A stretch of 64,000 nt of DNA from Vibrio sinaloensis (GTDB lineage: Bacteria > Pseudomonadota > Gammaproteobacteria > Enterobacterales > Vibrionaceae), in NCBI RefSeq assembly GCF_023195835.1, contig NZ_CP096199.1:1922001-1986000 (forward strand), in the 5' to 3' direction. Below the pieces are notes generated by a model, which worked only from the letters and a program-made list of their open reading frames with translations, did not search any database and was not told where the DNA came from. This document shows positions 51,365 to 60,407 of this stretch, in pieces (the stretch's first letter is position 1; each line of letters starts with the position of its first letter). Both the position numbers and the translations under genes were made by a program.

Positions 51365-51802
51365 TTATGGACGGTGCGGATGATTCAAAATGTGGTCTTC
51401 CCAATTCACCACATCAATCTCGTAAACCACTTTGTTGCGTACGCTCTCTCCCGCCGCATGCATGGCCGACTTGGAACCGGTTAGTAATGGGTGCCACTCA
51501 GGCAGCGGCTTGTTCTCTGCCAGTAAACGATAAGCGCAGGTATGGGGCAACCAAGTAAAATCATCAATATCTTCGCGCGTCAGCTTGGTGCACTCTTCAC
51601 CTGAACTAAATCGGTTTGGGTAATCTTTACATGCGCAGGTCTTGCTATTAAGCCAACTACACGCCACGTTGGTGTAGTAAACCTCATCTGTATCTTCATC
51701 CATTAGCTTGTGCAGGCAACACTTGCCGCAGCCGTCACACAGAGACTCCCACTCTTGTTCTGTCATCTGTTCTAATGATTTTTGTTGCCAAAAGTGCGTC
51801 AT
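51365..51802 (-). CDS. YcgN family cysteine cluster protein (UPF0260)
   Basis: This 145-residue protein of the UPF0260/YcgN group may bind zinc or an iron-sulfur cluster through conserved cysteines ([11 protein letters not shown] near residues 22-32, then [11 protein letters not shown] and further Cys). The function is not established. The ATG at 51802 was preferred to a TTG five codons upstream. It sits between the type VI cluster and the mscS gene with its own terminator, so it is not part of the secretion operon. Confidence 0.88.
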   Translation of the reverse strand: MTHFWQQKSLEQMTEQEWESLCDGCGKCCLHKLMDEDTDEVYYTNVACSWLNSKTCACKDYPNRFSSGEECTKLTREDIDDFTWLPHTCAYRLLAENKPLPEWHPLLTGSKSAMHAAGESVRNKVVYEIDVVNWEDHILNHPHRP

Positions 51803-51906
51803 GTGCGTTAACCCCAACTACTCGAGCCTGTGATGGAAAGCGGAAAGGCGAATTTATATCGATCCTGACATCAAAGTGCAAGCCATTGGGACTAACAATC
51901 TGTCAC

Positions 51907-53163
51907 TTAATCTTCAAGTAGCTGATTTAGCTCAGCAACTTTCCAGCTTAAATTATTGAGTCGACGTTTAAGTTCCTCAAACTCTTGCTGTGCTTGCTGA
52001 TACTGCTGCTGCGCAATCAGATCTTCAACATAGCCGACGCGGCCGTAGATCGGTGACAGGCTAACGGCAAAGGCTTCCAACGACTTGGTCTCATCTGCCA
52101 CTTGTTGCCAACGGCGCTTCTTCGCCAATAATGCGATGTTCGCCATCTTAGTTCGGATGTCGCCAAATCGCGCGACAAACTGATCAGCTTGTTGCAGCGC
52201 TTGCTGCTGTTGCTGTGTGAGTTGATTGCCAATCTGCGACACTTGTTGGTTGCCCGCATAGAGTTTTTGCAACACGTCCAACTGCTCCATCGCCCGCAAA
52301 TAAGGCTGCTCAATCGACGCTTGTGTCTCGCGCTCTATCGCCGCCTGATACATAGGCACCAACTCACGACTAAATGAGGCCAGTGTGCTAGGACTCGTCG
52401 CTGCGACGAAATCCCCGACACTGTTTGAATCTAGGCTCGGTATCTCAATCGACTGCTTGTAATAATATGGATGAAACACCTGCGGATGACTATACAACCA
52501 CAACGCACTGCCCCCCAGTAACAGACCAGATACAGCCGAAACCAATAGACCAATACTAAAGCGTTGGCGACTGACTTTGTCACTGTGCTGCTGTTGCTGC
52601 TTTTCTTGACGCTTGATCGCGGTATGGTAGCGAGTCTCAATCAGGTCGATATGCTCAAACAACACGAACCCAATCCCTTCGAAATCGACTTGATGATCAG
52701 GCTGCTCGATAGCGAGCCAATCATTGATTCGCTGGCAAAGATTTTCGCTGCGGTACAAGTCGCGAAGCTGCTCCTGAGTGGGTTTCAGTTTTTTTAACTC
52801 AGGGATCGCTTTGCCATTAACCCAATCAAACACTTCCTTGCGCATCTTGGCCGATTTGCTGTCCGCTTTGGGTAAACAGAGCAAACACTGCATCATCAAC
52901 TCAAGCCCATTAGCAAAACCGCTAAGCCCCTCTATTTTGAGCTTGGCGATGGTCATATAACTACTCAGCAGTAGGTCGACACCTGGCCCTTTGGCTAAGT
53001 TTTCACAACACTCATAAACCGTTTGCCAATTGGTCCCACCAGAAAGGGGATTAAAGCGCGCATTGATTTCATCGCGAACTCGCTGATACCCATCAAGGTG
53101 CCTGACCGACGAGGCGTCTAGAGCAATATGGTAAAGGTGATGTTCAAGAAATATGCTGGACAT
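51907..53163 (-). CDS. vasL: Type VI secretion protein VasL
   Basis: VasL is a TssA-related accessory protein of the V. cholerae-type system (VCA0121 counterpart). The 418-residue product has an ImpA-like N-terminal domain, one membrane segment near residues 200-222 and a coiled-coil, Gln-rich C-terminal VasL domain (QQQQQALQQADQFVARFG and LIAQQQYQQAQQEFEELKRR). It is the last type VI gene on this side. An 11-base hairpin separates it from tssM. In V. cholerae hcp/vgrG-linked genes follow; here a YcgN-type gene follows instead. Confidence 0.88.
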   Translation of the reverse strand: MSSIFLEHHLYHIALDASSVRHLDGYQRVRDEINARFNPLSGGTNWQTVYECCENLAKGPGVDLLLSSYMTIAKLKIEGLSGFANGLELMMQCLLCLPKADSKSAKMRKEVFDWVNGKAIPELKKLKPTQEQLRDLYRSENLCQRINDWLAIEQPDHQVDFEGIGFVLFEHIDLIETRYHTAIKRQEKQQQQHSDKVSRQRFSIGLLVSAVSGLLLGGSALWLYSHPQVFHPYYYKQSIEIPSLDSNSVGDFVAATSPSTLASFSRELVPMYQAAIERETQASIEQPYLRAMEQLDVLQKLYAGNQQVSQIGNQLTQQQQQALQQADQFVARFGDIRTKMANIALLAKKRRWQQVADETKSLEAFAVSLSPIYGRVGYVEDLIAQQQYQQAQQEFEELKRRLNNLSWKVAELNQLLED

Positions 53164-53185
53164 GAATACTACGGTCCTAATCGTT

Positions 53186-53211
53186 AAAGGAGCAAGTCAC
53201 CTTGCTCCTTT
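53186..53211 (-). terminator. Intercistronic hairpin between tssM and vasL
   Basis: The perfect 11-base arms aaaggagcaag / cttgctccttt have a four-base loop. Only three T follow on the minus strand, so it is more likely an attenuator or mRNA-stability hairpin than a full terminator. Confidence 0.65.
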
Positions 53212-53217
53212 ATGGGG

Positions 53218-56200
53218 TTAATAGAGGGTTTTCGATAGTTTGAAGGATTTGAACAGTCTTTCGGTAAACGGGTTGGCGTCTGACTCCGCATTGATGCGAT
53301 AAATCATCTCACCACCATCGACGTTAAACTGATAGTCAACCGTGGTTTTGCTGGCTGATAACACGTCACCCTTTTCCAGCAAGCGGAAAAATGCCCATGG
53401 ACCTTTCAGGTTGATACTTCTTGGCGACAAGTTTGACTTGGTCGGTACTAAGGTCACTTTTGATACTGCCGAGTCACGCAGAGTGTTCGGCCAAATCAAT
53501 TCAACTCCGTCGCGCGGGCCATGGCTGTATGTCAAATATTGACCATCCACATTCAGCACACTGCGACGCTTGTTGCCACTTAGCCGCAAAGGTTCAACCG
53601 AGAAATTGACATCTAAAATCCCTTTTCGATTAAAGAAAGCTTGGCGAATACGCTGCGCCTGGGCAATCTGCGCCAATACTTCCGGTCGAATAATCGATTG
53701 AGCATTGTCGACGTCATCGACAGCGATGTTTTCTTCGATGAAGACCTTAAGCTGGTTGCTGTAGAAGCTATCTAGGGTGCCATTAGGGGCAAAAAATGAC
53801 TCAAAGTCCTCAAGTGCAACGTCTTTACTCGACTGCTGATTAAATGGATAACGGCTCGCAAGCTTAGTGTAGTAAGGCTGATAGACATCCTCATACCAGC
53901 GCACTTCCAAGTGCTTAATGGCCTCTTGCTTAACCACATACCAGCTTTCATCGGCCAGTTTCGCCACCATGCTATCAAGCGGTCTTGGCAGCCCTGATGC
54001 GATGCGTTTCAGCGTGTAGATAGGGTCAGCACTGACCAACTTAACGCGCGCTTTCGTCGCATCGAGTGCCGCCATCCCCACATCTGGCGACTCTTGAATC
54101 GCTTTTAGATACGTCTTGAGTTCATCCACAGACGACAGTACTTCATTGATATACGCAGGTTGGTCACCCACCGGTTTTAACATTAAGTTCAACTCAGCAA
54201 ACGGCGACTGAATATTCGATGCCACCTGATACTTGGCACTTTTCAACAGCTCGTCTTTGGCATCATTGTCTGCATCCAAACCGGCGACAACATGAGTATT
54301 ATTGTCAAGGGTGCGCAGCAGACGCTGCAACGGCTCAACATTTCCGGTAAGGTTTTCTAGCACCATCACAGCATCGTTGATATCGCCAAAATACTTCATG
54401 TCGATGTCATTGAGCGCCGCGCGCCAAGTGTTGACGTAATCCGCAACGTAGAGATTACGAATCTTCTCGCGCAGGACCTGCTTATCCGCTTCACTAAACT
54501 GGGCGGTTTTAGATTGGCCGAGCACCCAGCCATCGATCAGAGCAAGCTCAGACACCGACTCAGAACGCGGCATGAAGTAATTTTCAAACCCTTCTTTCGT
54601 CAGCATTTGTGGAATGTAAAGACTGCTGTTTGCCACCCGCTCTTCAAACACCACGTCAAAGATCGGACCCACTAAGTTGCGAATGCTGATCGAGGGCCCC
54701 AATACGGTTTGTGCATTGAGCTTGAGGTTACGATATACCCGTTGATCGTTGGGCATAGTGCTCAGTTCCGCTTGAACGCTGGCAATCGTCTTGTCGTACG
54801 GTTTCATTACTTGTTCAGCATACAGGTCACCGTCGGCGCGTGCGCCAGCAAGGTCGGTATGACGCATCGCATAGTCAAGATGCTCGATGAGCTCCCCTTG
54901 AACGCGCTTTTGACCGGCGAAAGCACGCTGCCAATACTTGGCAAAGTAATCCAGGACATAGTCTTTATATCGACCGCTCTTGTCGACCATCATGCGATAA
55001 ACACGCAACACGGCTAGCTTCTCTTCTTCGCTCTGTGCTTGTTCTAAAGCGACCACAACATCGGCCATCAATAGCGGCAAGAAGCGATTCTCGAGCAAGT
55101 TAAGATAGGTATCTTCAACCATAGGACCAATCGTGTGACCTTGGTACAGCCCAAAGTCGGAAATGTAACGCGGTTTGTCGCGGAAGAAACCGAACTCCAG
55201 TGTCGCCTGACGAATCTTATTGAGCGGCTCCAAAATATCTCGCTGCGACGCAAGCGCTAGATTCGATGGATACTTATCCTTGTACTCATTGACCTTAGTC
55301 AGTACAGCATCTGACTGATTGACATTAATCAGGTAATAGCGATGCCAAGTGCCAAACAGCATCACCGACGCCACCAAGCAGGCCGCAAAAGAGAGTCCCA
55401 TTAAACGTCGCTTGTGTTTGGCGACGCGAAAGTTGTCCGACGCCAAGCCCGCTTCTGGGTAGATGATGTTGCTAAATAGCTGCTGAGTGAAGTAAACCGT
55501 CGAGTTCTTAGCGTTTTGCGCCTTATTCACCGCGTGCGATAAGCCGTAGCGTCGAGACGCGGAATCGCCAAACGCGTTGCTTGGCACCCCTTGCTGATAC
55601 ACTGACGTGAAATAAGCCCCTCGTACCAGCGCGGAAGTAGAAAACTGATCACTCGATAACGCATCTTGAAAAAACTCTTTTAAGATACTCTGCAGGCCCG
55701 ACATCTGGCGGGTAAAACTGTAGATGGCGTCGCGCTCTTCTTGCTCCATCGGCTCAGCAACTGCGTGCGGAAACAACTCGTTTATCCGCGCCACAAATTG
55801 GCCATAGTCATTGGAAAACTCTTCCAACCAGTAATCAAGGTTATCGACCGACTCCAAAGAGAAGGTGAAGCCCAACACCTCTTCGCGCTCAGACTTGGAA
55901 TAGTGTTTGAAGAAAGGTTCAAAGCCGTACAGCAAATCGAGTTTGGTCAGCGTAATATAAACGGGCAAACGTGTGGCCAGCGTTTCCATAAGCTCACGAA
56001 TTCGGGCTCGTAGTAAGTTTGCGTAGGCTTTGCGTTCACTTGTCGTCGAGGTGGCAAGGTGCGAAACATCCAGTGCCAGCACAATACCGTTTAGCGGTCG
56101 GCGGCTACGGGTTTTCTCTAACCAGTTAACAAAATTCAACCACAAGCGGCGCTCGAGCTCGCCATCATTATCTTGGTTGCGATTGCCCTGAGTTAACAGC

Positions 56201-56760
56201 TCGCCGTCAGGGTCAATCAATACCGACTCATCACCAATCCACCAATCAAACGAGTAAGGGTTTTCACTCTTTTGACCTGACGCACGCATCACGGACGATA
56301 ATGCAAAGTTTTGACCTGAACGATTGATTAAGCTGGTTTTGCCCGCATTTTCCAGCCCAAGTACCAAATACCATGGCAGTGCATAGAGGTAATTGCGCGT
56401 GTTAAGGCTCTGTTTCATCTCCTTCATCACGTCATTGAGCTCTGCTTCCTGACGCTGTTCATACAGTTGAATCGGGTCTTGCTTCAATTGTTCTTCGCGT
56501 TTTTGCTGGCTCTTATAACCTTGCAATTTGCGCCATTGCCATATTCCCCATCCAGAAAGAGAGAACAGTACAAAAATGGCGCTCGCTACCGAGCGCGCGA
56601 TGACACTGGATAACGGTTTACTCCCCTCAATTTCAAGCCAAGGCCCTGCCCACCAAATGGCGACATTTAACAGGATAAAGAGGGTAAACAGCAGAATGGG
56701 AAGCGCTGCTGCGATACCTGGCTTAAATTTTTTCACTATCCCAATGATACTTTTCCACAT
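53218..56760 (-). CDS. tssM: Type VI secretion membrane-complex protein TssM (VasK)
   Basis: TssM is the large inner-membrane component that, with TssJ and TssL, anchors the secretion apparatus. The 1180-residue protein has two N-terminal membrane helices (about 15-62), a cytoplasmic NTPase-like domain with a Walker A GLENAGKTS near residue 138, a third membrane helix near 457 and a long periplasmic part. The ATG at 56760 follows AAGGGA with 7-base spacing; a start 22 codons upstream was rejected. tssA lies 14 bases upstream. Confidence 0.95.
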   Translation of the reverse strand: MWKSIIGIVKKFKPGIAAALPILLFTLFILLNVAIWWAGPWLEIEGSKPLSSVIARSVASAIFVLFSLSGWGIWQWRKLQGYKSQQKREEQLKQDPIQLYEQRQEAELNDVMKEMKQSLNTRNYLYALPWYLVLGLENAGKTSLINRSGQNFALSSVMRASGQKSENPYSFDWWIGDESVLIDPDGELLTQGNRNQDNDGELERRLWLNFVNWLEKTRSRRPLNGIVLALDVSHLATSTTSERKAYANLLRARIRELMETLATRLPVYITLTKLDLLYGFEPFFKHYSKSEREEVLGFTFSLESVDNLDYWLEEFSNDYGQFVARINELFPHAVAEPMEQEERDAIYSFTRQMSGLQSILKEFFQDALSSDQFSTSALVRGAYFTSVYQQGVPSNAFGDSASRRYGLSHAVNKAQNAKNSTVYFTQQLFSNIIYPEAGLASDNFRVAKHKRRLMGLSFAACLVASVMLFGTWHRYYLINVNQSDAVLTKVNEYKDKYPSNLALASQRDILEPLNKIRQATLEFGFFRDKPRYISDFGLYQGHTIGPMVEDTYLNLLENRFLPLLMADVVVALEQAQSEEEKLAVLRVYRMMVDKSGRYKDYVLDYFAKYWQRAFAGQKRVQGELIEHLDYAMRHTDLAGARADGDLYAEQVMKPYDKTIASVQAELSTMPNDQRVYRNLKLNAQTVLGPSISIRNLVGPIFDVVFEERVANSSLYIPQMLTKEGFENYFMPRSESVSELALIDGWVLGQSKTAQFSEADKQVLREKIRNLYVADYVNTWRAALNDIDMKYFGDINDAVMVLENLTGNVEPLQRLLRTLDNNTHVVAGLDADNDAKDELLKSAKYQVASNIQSPFAELNLMLKPVGDQPAYINEVLSSVDELKTYLKAIQESPDVGMAALDATKARVKLVSADPIYTLKRIASGLPRPLDSMVAKLADESWYVVKQEAIKHLEVRWYEDVYQPYYTKLASRYPFNQQSSKDVALEDFESFFAPNGTLDSFYSNQLKVFIEENIAVDDVDNAQSIIRPEVLAQIAQAQRIRQAFFNRKGILDVNFSVEPLRLSGNKRRSVLNVDGQYLTYSHGPRDGVELIWPNTLRDSAVSKVTLVPTKSNLSPRSINLKGPWAFFRLLEKGDVLSASKTTVDYQFNVDGGEMIYRINAESDANPFTERLFKSFKLSKTLY

Positions 56761-56774
56761 GGATTGTCCCTTGC

Positions 56775-58178
56775 TTAATCTGACGCTGTATTTCGCTGTA
56801 GTTGTTCGATAAGTGACGGCTCCCAATCGGTAACGCTCGTCTGTATAATTTCTTGTTTTAAGGTTTGATACTGTTCATCGGCCATCGCATTGAGCTGGTT
56901 GTGCTTGAGCAAATCTGCACTGATCAGCCGCCAATAGAATCGGTCTCGCGGCTCTGTCGCTGCGACTAACCCGTCGTTGAGCATCGACATCGCGACCGCG
57001 ATCCCTCCCTCTTTGGCGAGATTAAACGCTTCTTCACGCTGCTGCTGCCAACTGCCAGATTTCGATGTCGACCCGGCACTGGCAGGACTACCACTGAGCC
57101 ACTGCTTGACACTATCGTTGATAAAGGGGGCCCCGCCTTTGAACTTAAGGTCGATAACCGTTGGAAAACGCTCAACAAATACCTGAGCTTCTTCAAGGAT
57201 GGCTGTACACCAACGTTGTTGGCCCAGCGCTTTGGCAATGTCATAACTCATCAGTTGCCCCTCGAACCAATAAGGAGCGATGGTTAAGCTCTGCTCGACA
57301 CGACGCCACAAAGCCAAATCAGGCTGATGCATCTGATCTTGATATTCCTTAACCCGCTCGGTCTGCATCCCTCGCAGCAAAGTTTGGCCAAGATGATCGT
57401 GATCCGGCAACGTTGAAATCGCCCCCCACAGCGCGTGACGACGCACACGAATCGCTAACGCGCCAGAGTGTTCTTGTTCAGCGAGATACTCAGCCACTTT
57501 AAGCAGCGTCTGCTTAGCCGCTTTGTCGCTAGAATTGTCTATCGCTAGCGTGGAACTCGATGATGAGGCACTTGCTGTTGGCGTGGGCGATTTTTGCTCC
57601 GCGGCGCGTGCCACCTTTTCTCGCTCTTGCGCTTTTTTCAGCTGATTGAGGATCGTCACCACCACTGAATCGGCGACCTCTGAACTCAACTCATTGGCTT
57701 CAATAACGCTCTGCCACTCCTGCACCGCTTGCTGCAGTTCCTCTCGGTCCTGGCTATCAAGGGCGGCAAAATCAAATTTCTCGACCGCTAGCGAAAAACG
57801 CTGACAGATCTGGCTGAAGAATTTGCGCCGCGGCAGATTGCCACGCTTACCCGGCGCGGGGTAACAGTCATGCCAGTAGTGAGCGACAAAATCACTCATC
57901 ACGCCAAATGAGGTGATCAATCGCTGGGGGGTCAATTGATGATGTAAACATTGCAAAAGGTAAACCAGTAGCTTGATGTCTTTGCTTTTTTCATTCAAAA
58001 GCGTCATGGTACTGTGCTCAACTTCTTGCCACTGAACACTGGCATGAGACAGAGAGCCAACCTTCATCATCTGATCTTCAACAAAGTCGAACAAAGGTTC
58101 ATCAAGCAGGCGCTCACCAACAGGAGACTCTGCACTAATCGGCCGAATCACACTGGCTCGGTATTGAGTTATATCCAT
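56775..58178 (-). CDS. tssA: Type VI secretion protein TssA (VasJ)
   Basis: TssA-type proteins guide baseplate and tail-sheath assembly. The 467-residue protein has an N-terminal ImpA_N domain (FGVMSDFVAHYWHDCYPAPG near residues 95-114) and a C-terminal VasJ-type domain, corresponding to VCA0119. The ATG at 58178 was chosen; a GTG five codons upstream was rejected. The vasI stop lies only 2 bases before it. Confidence 0.93.
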   Translation of the reverse strand: MDITQYRASVIRPISAESPVGERLLDEPLFDFVEDQMMKVGSLSHASVQWQEVEHSTMTLLNEKSKDIKLLVYLLQCLHHQLTPQRLITSFGVMSDFVAHYWHDCYPAPGKRGNLPRRKFFSQICQRFSLAVEKFDFAALDSQDREELQQAVQEWQSVIEANELSSEVADSVVVTILNQLKKAQEREKVARAAEQKSPTPTASASSSSSTLAIDNSSDKAAKQTLLKVAEYLAEQEHSGALAIRVRRHALWGAISTLPDHDHLGQTLLRGMQTERVKEYQDQMHQPDLALWRRVEQSLTIAPYWFEGQLMSYDIAKALGQQRWCTAILEEAQVFVERFPTVIDLKFKGGAPFINDSVKQWLSGSPASAGSTSKSGSWQQQREEAFNLAKEGGIAVAMSMLNDGLVAATEPRDRFYWRLISADLLKHNQLNAMADEQYQTLKQEIIQTSVTDWEPSLIEQLQRNTASD

Positions 58179-58180
58179 GG

Positions 58181-58819
58181 TTACCACCCACACCTTTGTC
58201 TTAATGGTTGCAGCGCCTCAGCCAGTCCCACCGCATCAAATTGCAATCCATCAATGTGTGGTGAGTTGGAACGTAGCACCAGTCGAGACTGTTGGCTCAT
58301 CGCCTTCATCATGGCAATGGCTGGTAATCCACGCGCAGAGGAAAACAGAACGCCAGTGTCGTCGCTGCGCCAGTACTGTTCTGGCCCGTAGGCGACAGAC
58401 ACTCGAACACGGCCGTCAGCTAGCTCACTAGGCAGCGCCAGTTCAATGCGACTGATTTTGTTGACGCAGCTCATCATCAGTACCGGAGACAACTTGTCTG
58501 ACTCAAGTGGCTGGGACAAGGTCAACCACGCATCTCCATCATCACCTTGCTGCACCACATTGATCGGCTGAGATGCCCGTGCACTCTCAAACGCGCTATG
58601 CCATGCTTGAGGTTTGTCCTCTTTTTCTTGCACACGCTGATGTAGATTGGGGGTTTGCATTACACGATCAAAGCAGTTTAATCGCTCAAGCCGCTCTGCA
58701 ATTACAGTGCATTGCTGTGCTTGCTTGAGACGTTGCTCAGCCGTCTCCGCGGCAAACGATGGAGAACAAAACAACAGCACCACGATGGCTGAAATCGCTT
58801 TACAAGTTGCCGTGCTCAT
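58181..58819 (-). CDS. vasI: Type VI secretion-associated protein VasI
   Basis: VasI is a TagO-like accessory protein (VCA0118 counterpart), probably periplasmic. The 212-residue product has a signal peptide ending near FAAETA; no lipobox is present. The mature domain has a conserved cysteine in RLNCFDRVM. The ATG at 58819 overlaps the stop of vasH as ATGA, so the two are coupled. The exact role is not defined. Confidence 0.87.
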   Translation of the reverse strand: MSTATCKAISAIVVLLFCSPSFAAETAEQRLKQAQQCTVIAERLERLNCFDRVMQTPNLHQRVQEKEDKPQAWHSAFESARASQPINVVQQGDDGDAWLTLSQPLESDKLSPVLMMSCVNKISRIELALPSELADGRVRVSVAYGPEQYWRSDDTGVLFSSARGLPAIAMMKAMSQQSRLVLRSNSPHIDGLQFDAVGLAEALQPLRQRCGW

Positions 58820-60405
58820 AGTGCTTTGATCTCCAACTTCTGGCATTTATACGCCAACGTGCGTTTGGGAATTCCAAGACTTTTGGCCGCCTTGCCACGA
58901 TCACCCGCGAACTGATTCAGGCGTTCACGAATAATTTGCTCTTCGTAGTCGTTCATCGCTTGCTTGAGATCGTTGATCGCCGAGAAATCATTGCTTGGCG
59001 ACACATACGGGTTGTCATTAATGAAATTGGGTTGCACAGCTTGGGCGCTGGTAGGCTCAGCATGTTGAAGCTCAAAGTTCAAACAGGCAATGCGATTTGC
59101 AAAGCTCCCCTCGCCCACCTCTAGTTCATCACGGCATTGGGCACAGCCGAATTCAACTAAGTGTTTCAGCTCGCGGACATTGCCTGGAAAGCTGTATTGC
59201 TTCAAGCAATCGAGCGCACGATAGTGCAAGCCACGAATATGAGTGCCGTGTTGTTGATTGAACTCATTCACGAAGTGTTGGCTGAGCTGGTCCAGGTCTT
59301 CAAGTCGTTCTGATAACCGCGGCAAAGTGAGCGGGTATTGGAACAAACGGTAGTAAAGGTCTTGTCGAAACAGCTTATTGCGCACTTGAGCCAGTAAGTT
59401 GACGTGGGTTGCCGAAACTAGGCGAAAATCAGAACTTAGCTCTTCCTTACCGCCAATAGGTCTAAACTGCTTGGTTTCGAGTACACGCAGCAGTTTAGCT
59501 TGCAAAGAGAGAGGCATGTCACCGATTTCATCGAGAAACAGGGTGCCGCCATCGGCTTGGGCAATCAGACCTTTACGATCTGACTCCGCACCAGAAAACG
59601 CCCCTTTGCAATAGCCAAATAGCTCACTCTCTAACAGGTTTTCCGGAATTGCAGCACAATTGATCGCAACCAAAGGTTGAGCATTGCGGTTAGAGAGTTG
59701 GTGAATGGCCTGCGCTACCAACTCTTTACCGGTCCCAGTATCCCCTTGAATCATCACCGACAACTGAGACGCCGCCGCACTGACTATTTGCTGTCTCAAA
59801 CGTTGCATCGCCGCACTTTTTCCGATCAGCGATTGTGACAGTTTATCGGCCATATCACGCTGCTGACTATCGCGCTGCATGTCGCTCAGCGACTCCGAAA
59901 GCACCTTGATATCGCGCTGTTCACGCTCCATTTCGTCTAACAATTGCCACTGCTTGGTGAACACATCCACAAACTGCAAGCACTCCTGACTAGCAAACAT
60001 TTTTTCTATGCCTCGCTGGTCTCCTTGCATAAACAGCAGCAGTTGCACTTGCTTCGAGTTCATGGGCAAAGGTCGAATGCATACGCTCTCGAACATACCC
60101 ACTCCTGCAACTAAATCGGCGAAAGCGCGATCAGATTGCCAGAACAACAGTTCATCCGCTGAGAGTGTCATTGGCGTTGCACTTTGCAGCACGTGCGCAA
60201 AAGGGGTATTGAGATCATCAACGCCCCAGCTCACGCTAGACTCGGCGTGGTGAGGGGCAAGTCGTCGCCCCTCAGAATTTGGCGTGAGTACCATGCAGTT
60301 AGACAGGCTGAGCTCTGTGACCAGCATATCCACGAACCGCGTCATCAACTCACTCTTGGTCTTGATACCAATTAACTCTGTGACTCGCTCTAACCAGTTA
60401 GCCAT
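58816..60405 (-). CDS. vasH: Sigma-54-dependent activator VasH
   Basis: VasH activates sigma-54 promoters of hcp-linked type VI operons in V. cholerae. The 529-residue protein has an N-terminal GAF-like regulatory domain and a sigma-54 interaction domain with Walker A GDTGTGKE near residue 220, the sigma-54 contact motif GAFSGA (consensus GAFTGA) near 268 and Walker B LFLDEIGD near 288. A C-terminal Fis-type helix-turn-helix (GDRGKAAKSLGIPKRTLAYK) follows. It lies in the operon, 2 bases downstream of clpV. Confidence 0.95.
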   Translation of the reverse strand: MANWLERVTELIGIKTKSELMTRFVDMLVTELSLSNCMVLTPNSEGRRLAPHHAESSVSWGVDDLNTPFAHVLQSATPMTLSADELLFWQSDRAFADLVAGVGMFESVCIRPLPMNSKQVQLLLFMQGDQRGIEKMFASQECLQFVDVFTKQWQLLDEMEREQRDIKVLSESLSDMQRDSQQRDMADKLSQSLIGKSAAMQRLRQQIVSAAASQLSVMIQGDTGTGKELVAQAIHQLSNRNAQPLVAINCAAIPENLLESELFGYCKGAFSGAESDRKGLIAQADGGTLFLDEIGDMPLSLQAKLLRVLETKQFRPIGGKEELSSDFRLVSATHVNLLAQVRNKLFRQDLYYRLFQYPLTLPRLSERLEDLDQLSQHFVNEFNQQHGTHIRGLHYRALDCLKQYSFPGNVRELKHLVEFGCAQCRDELEVGEGSFANRIACLNFELQHAEPTSAQAVQPNFINDNPYVSPSNDFSAINDLKQAMNDYEEQIIRERLNQFAGDRGKAAKSLGIPKRTLAYKCQKLEIKAL

Positions 60406-60407
60406 TA

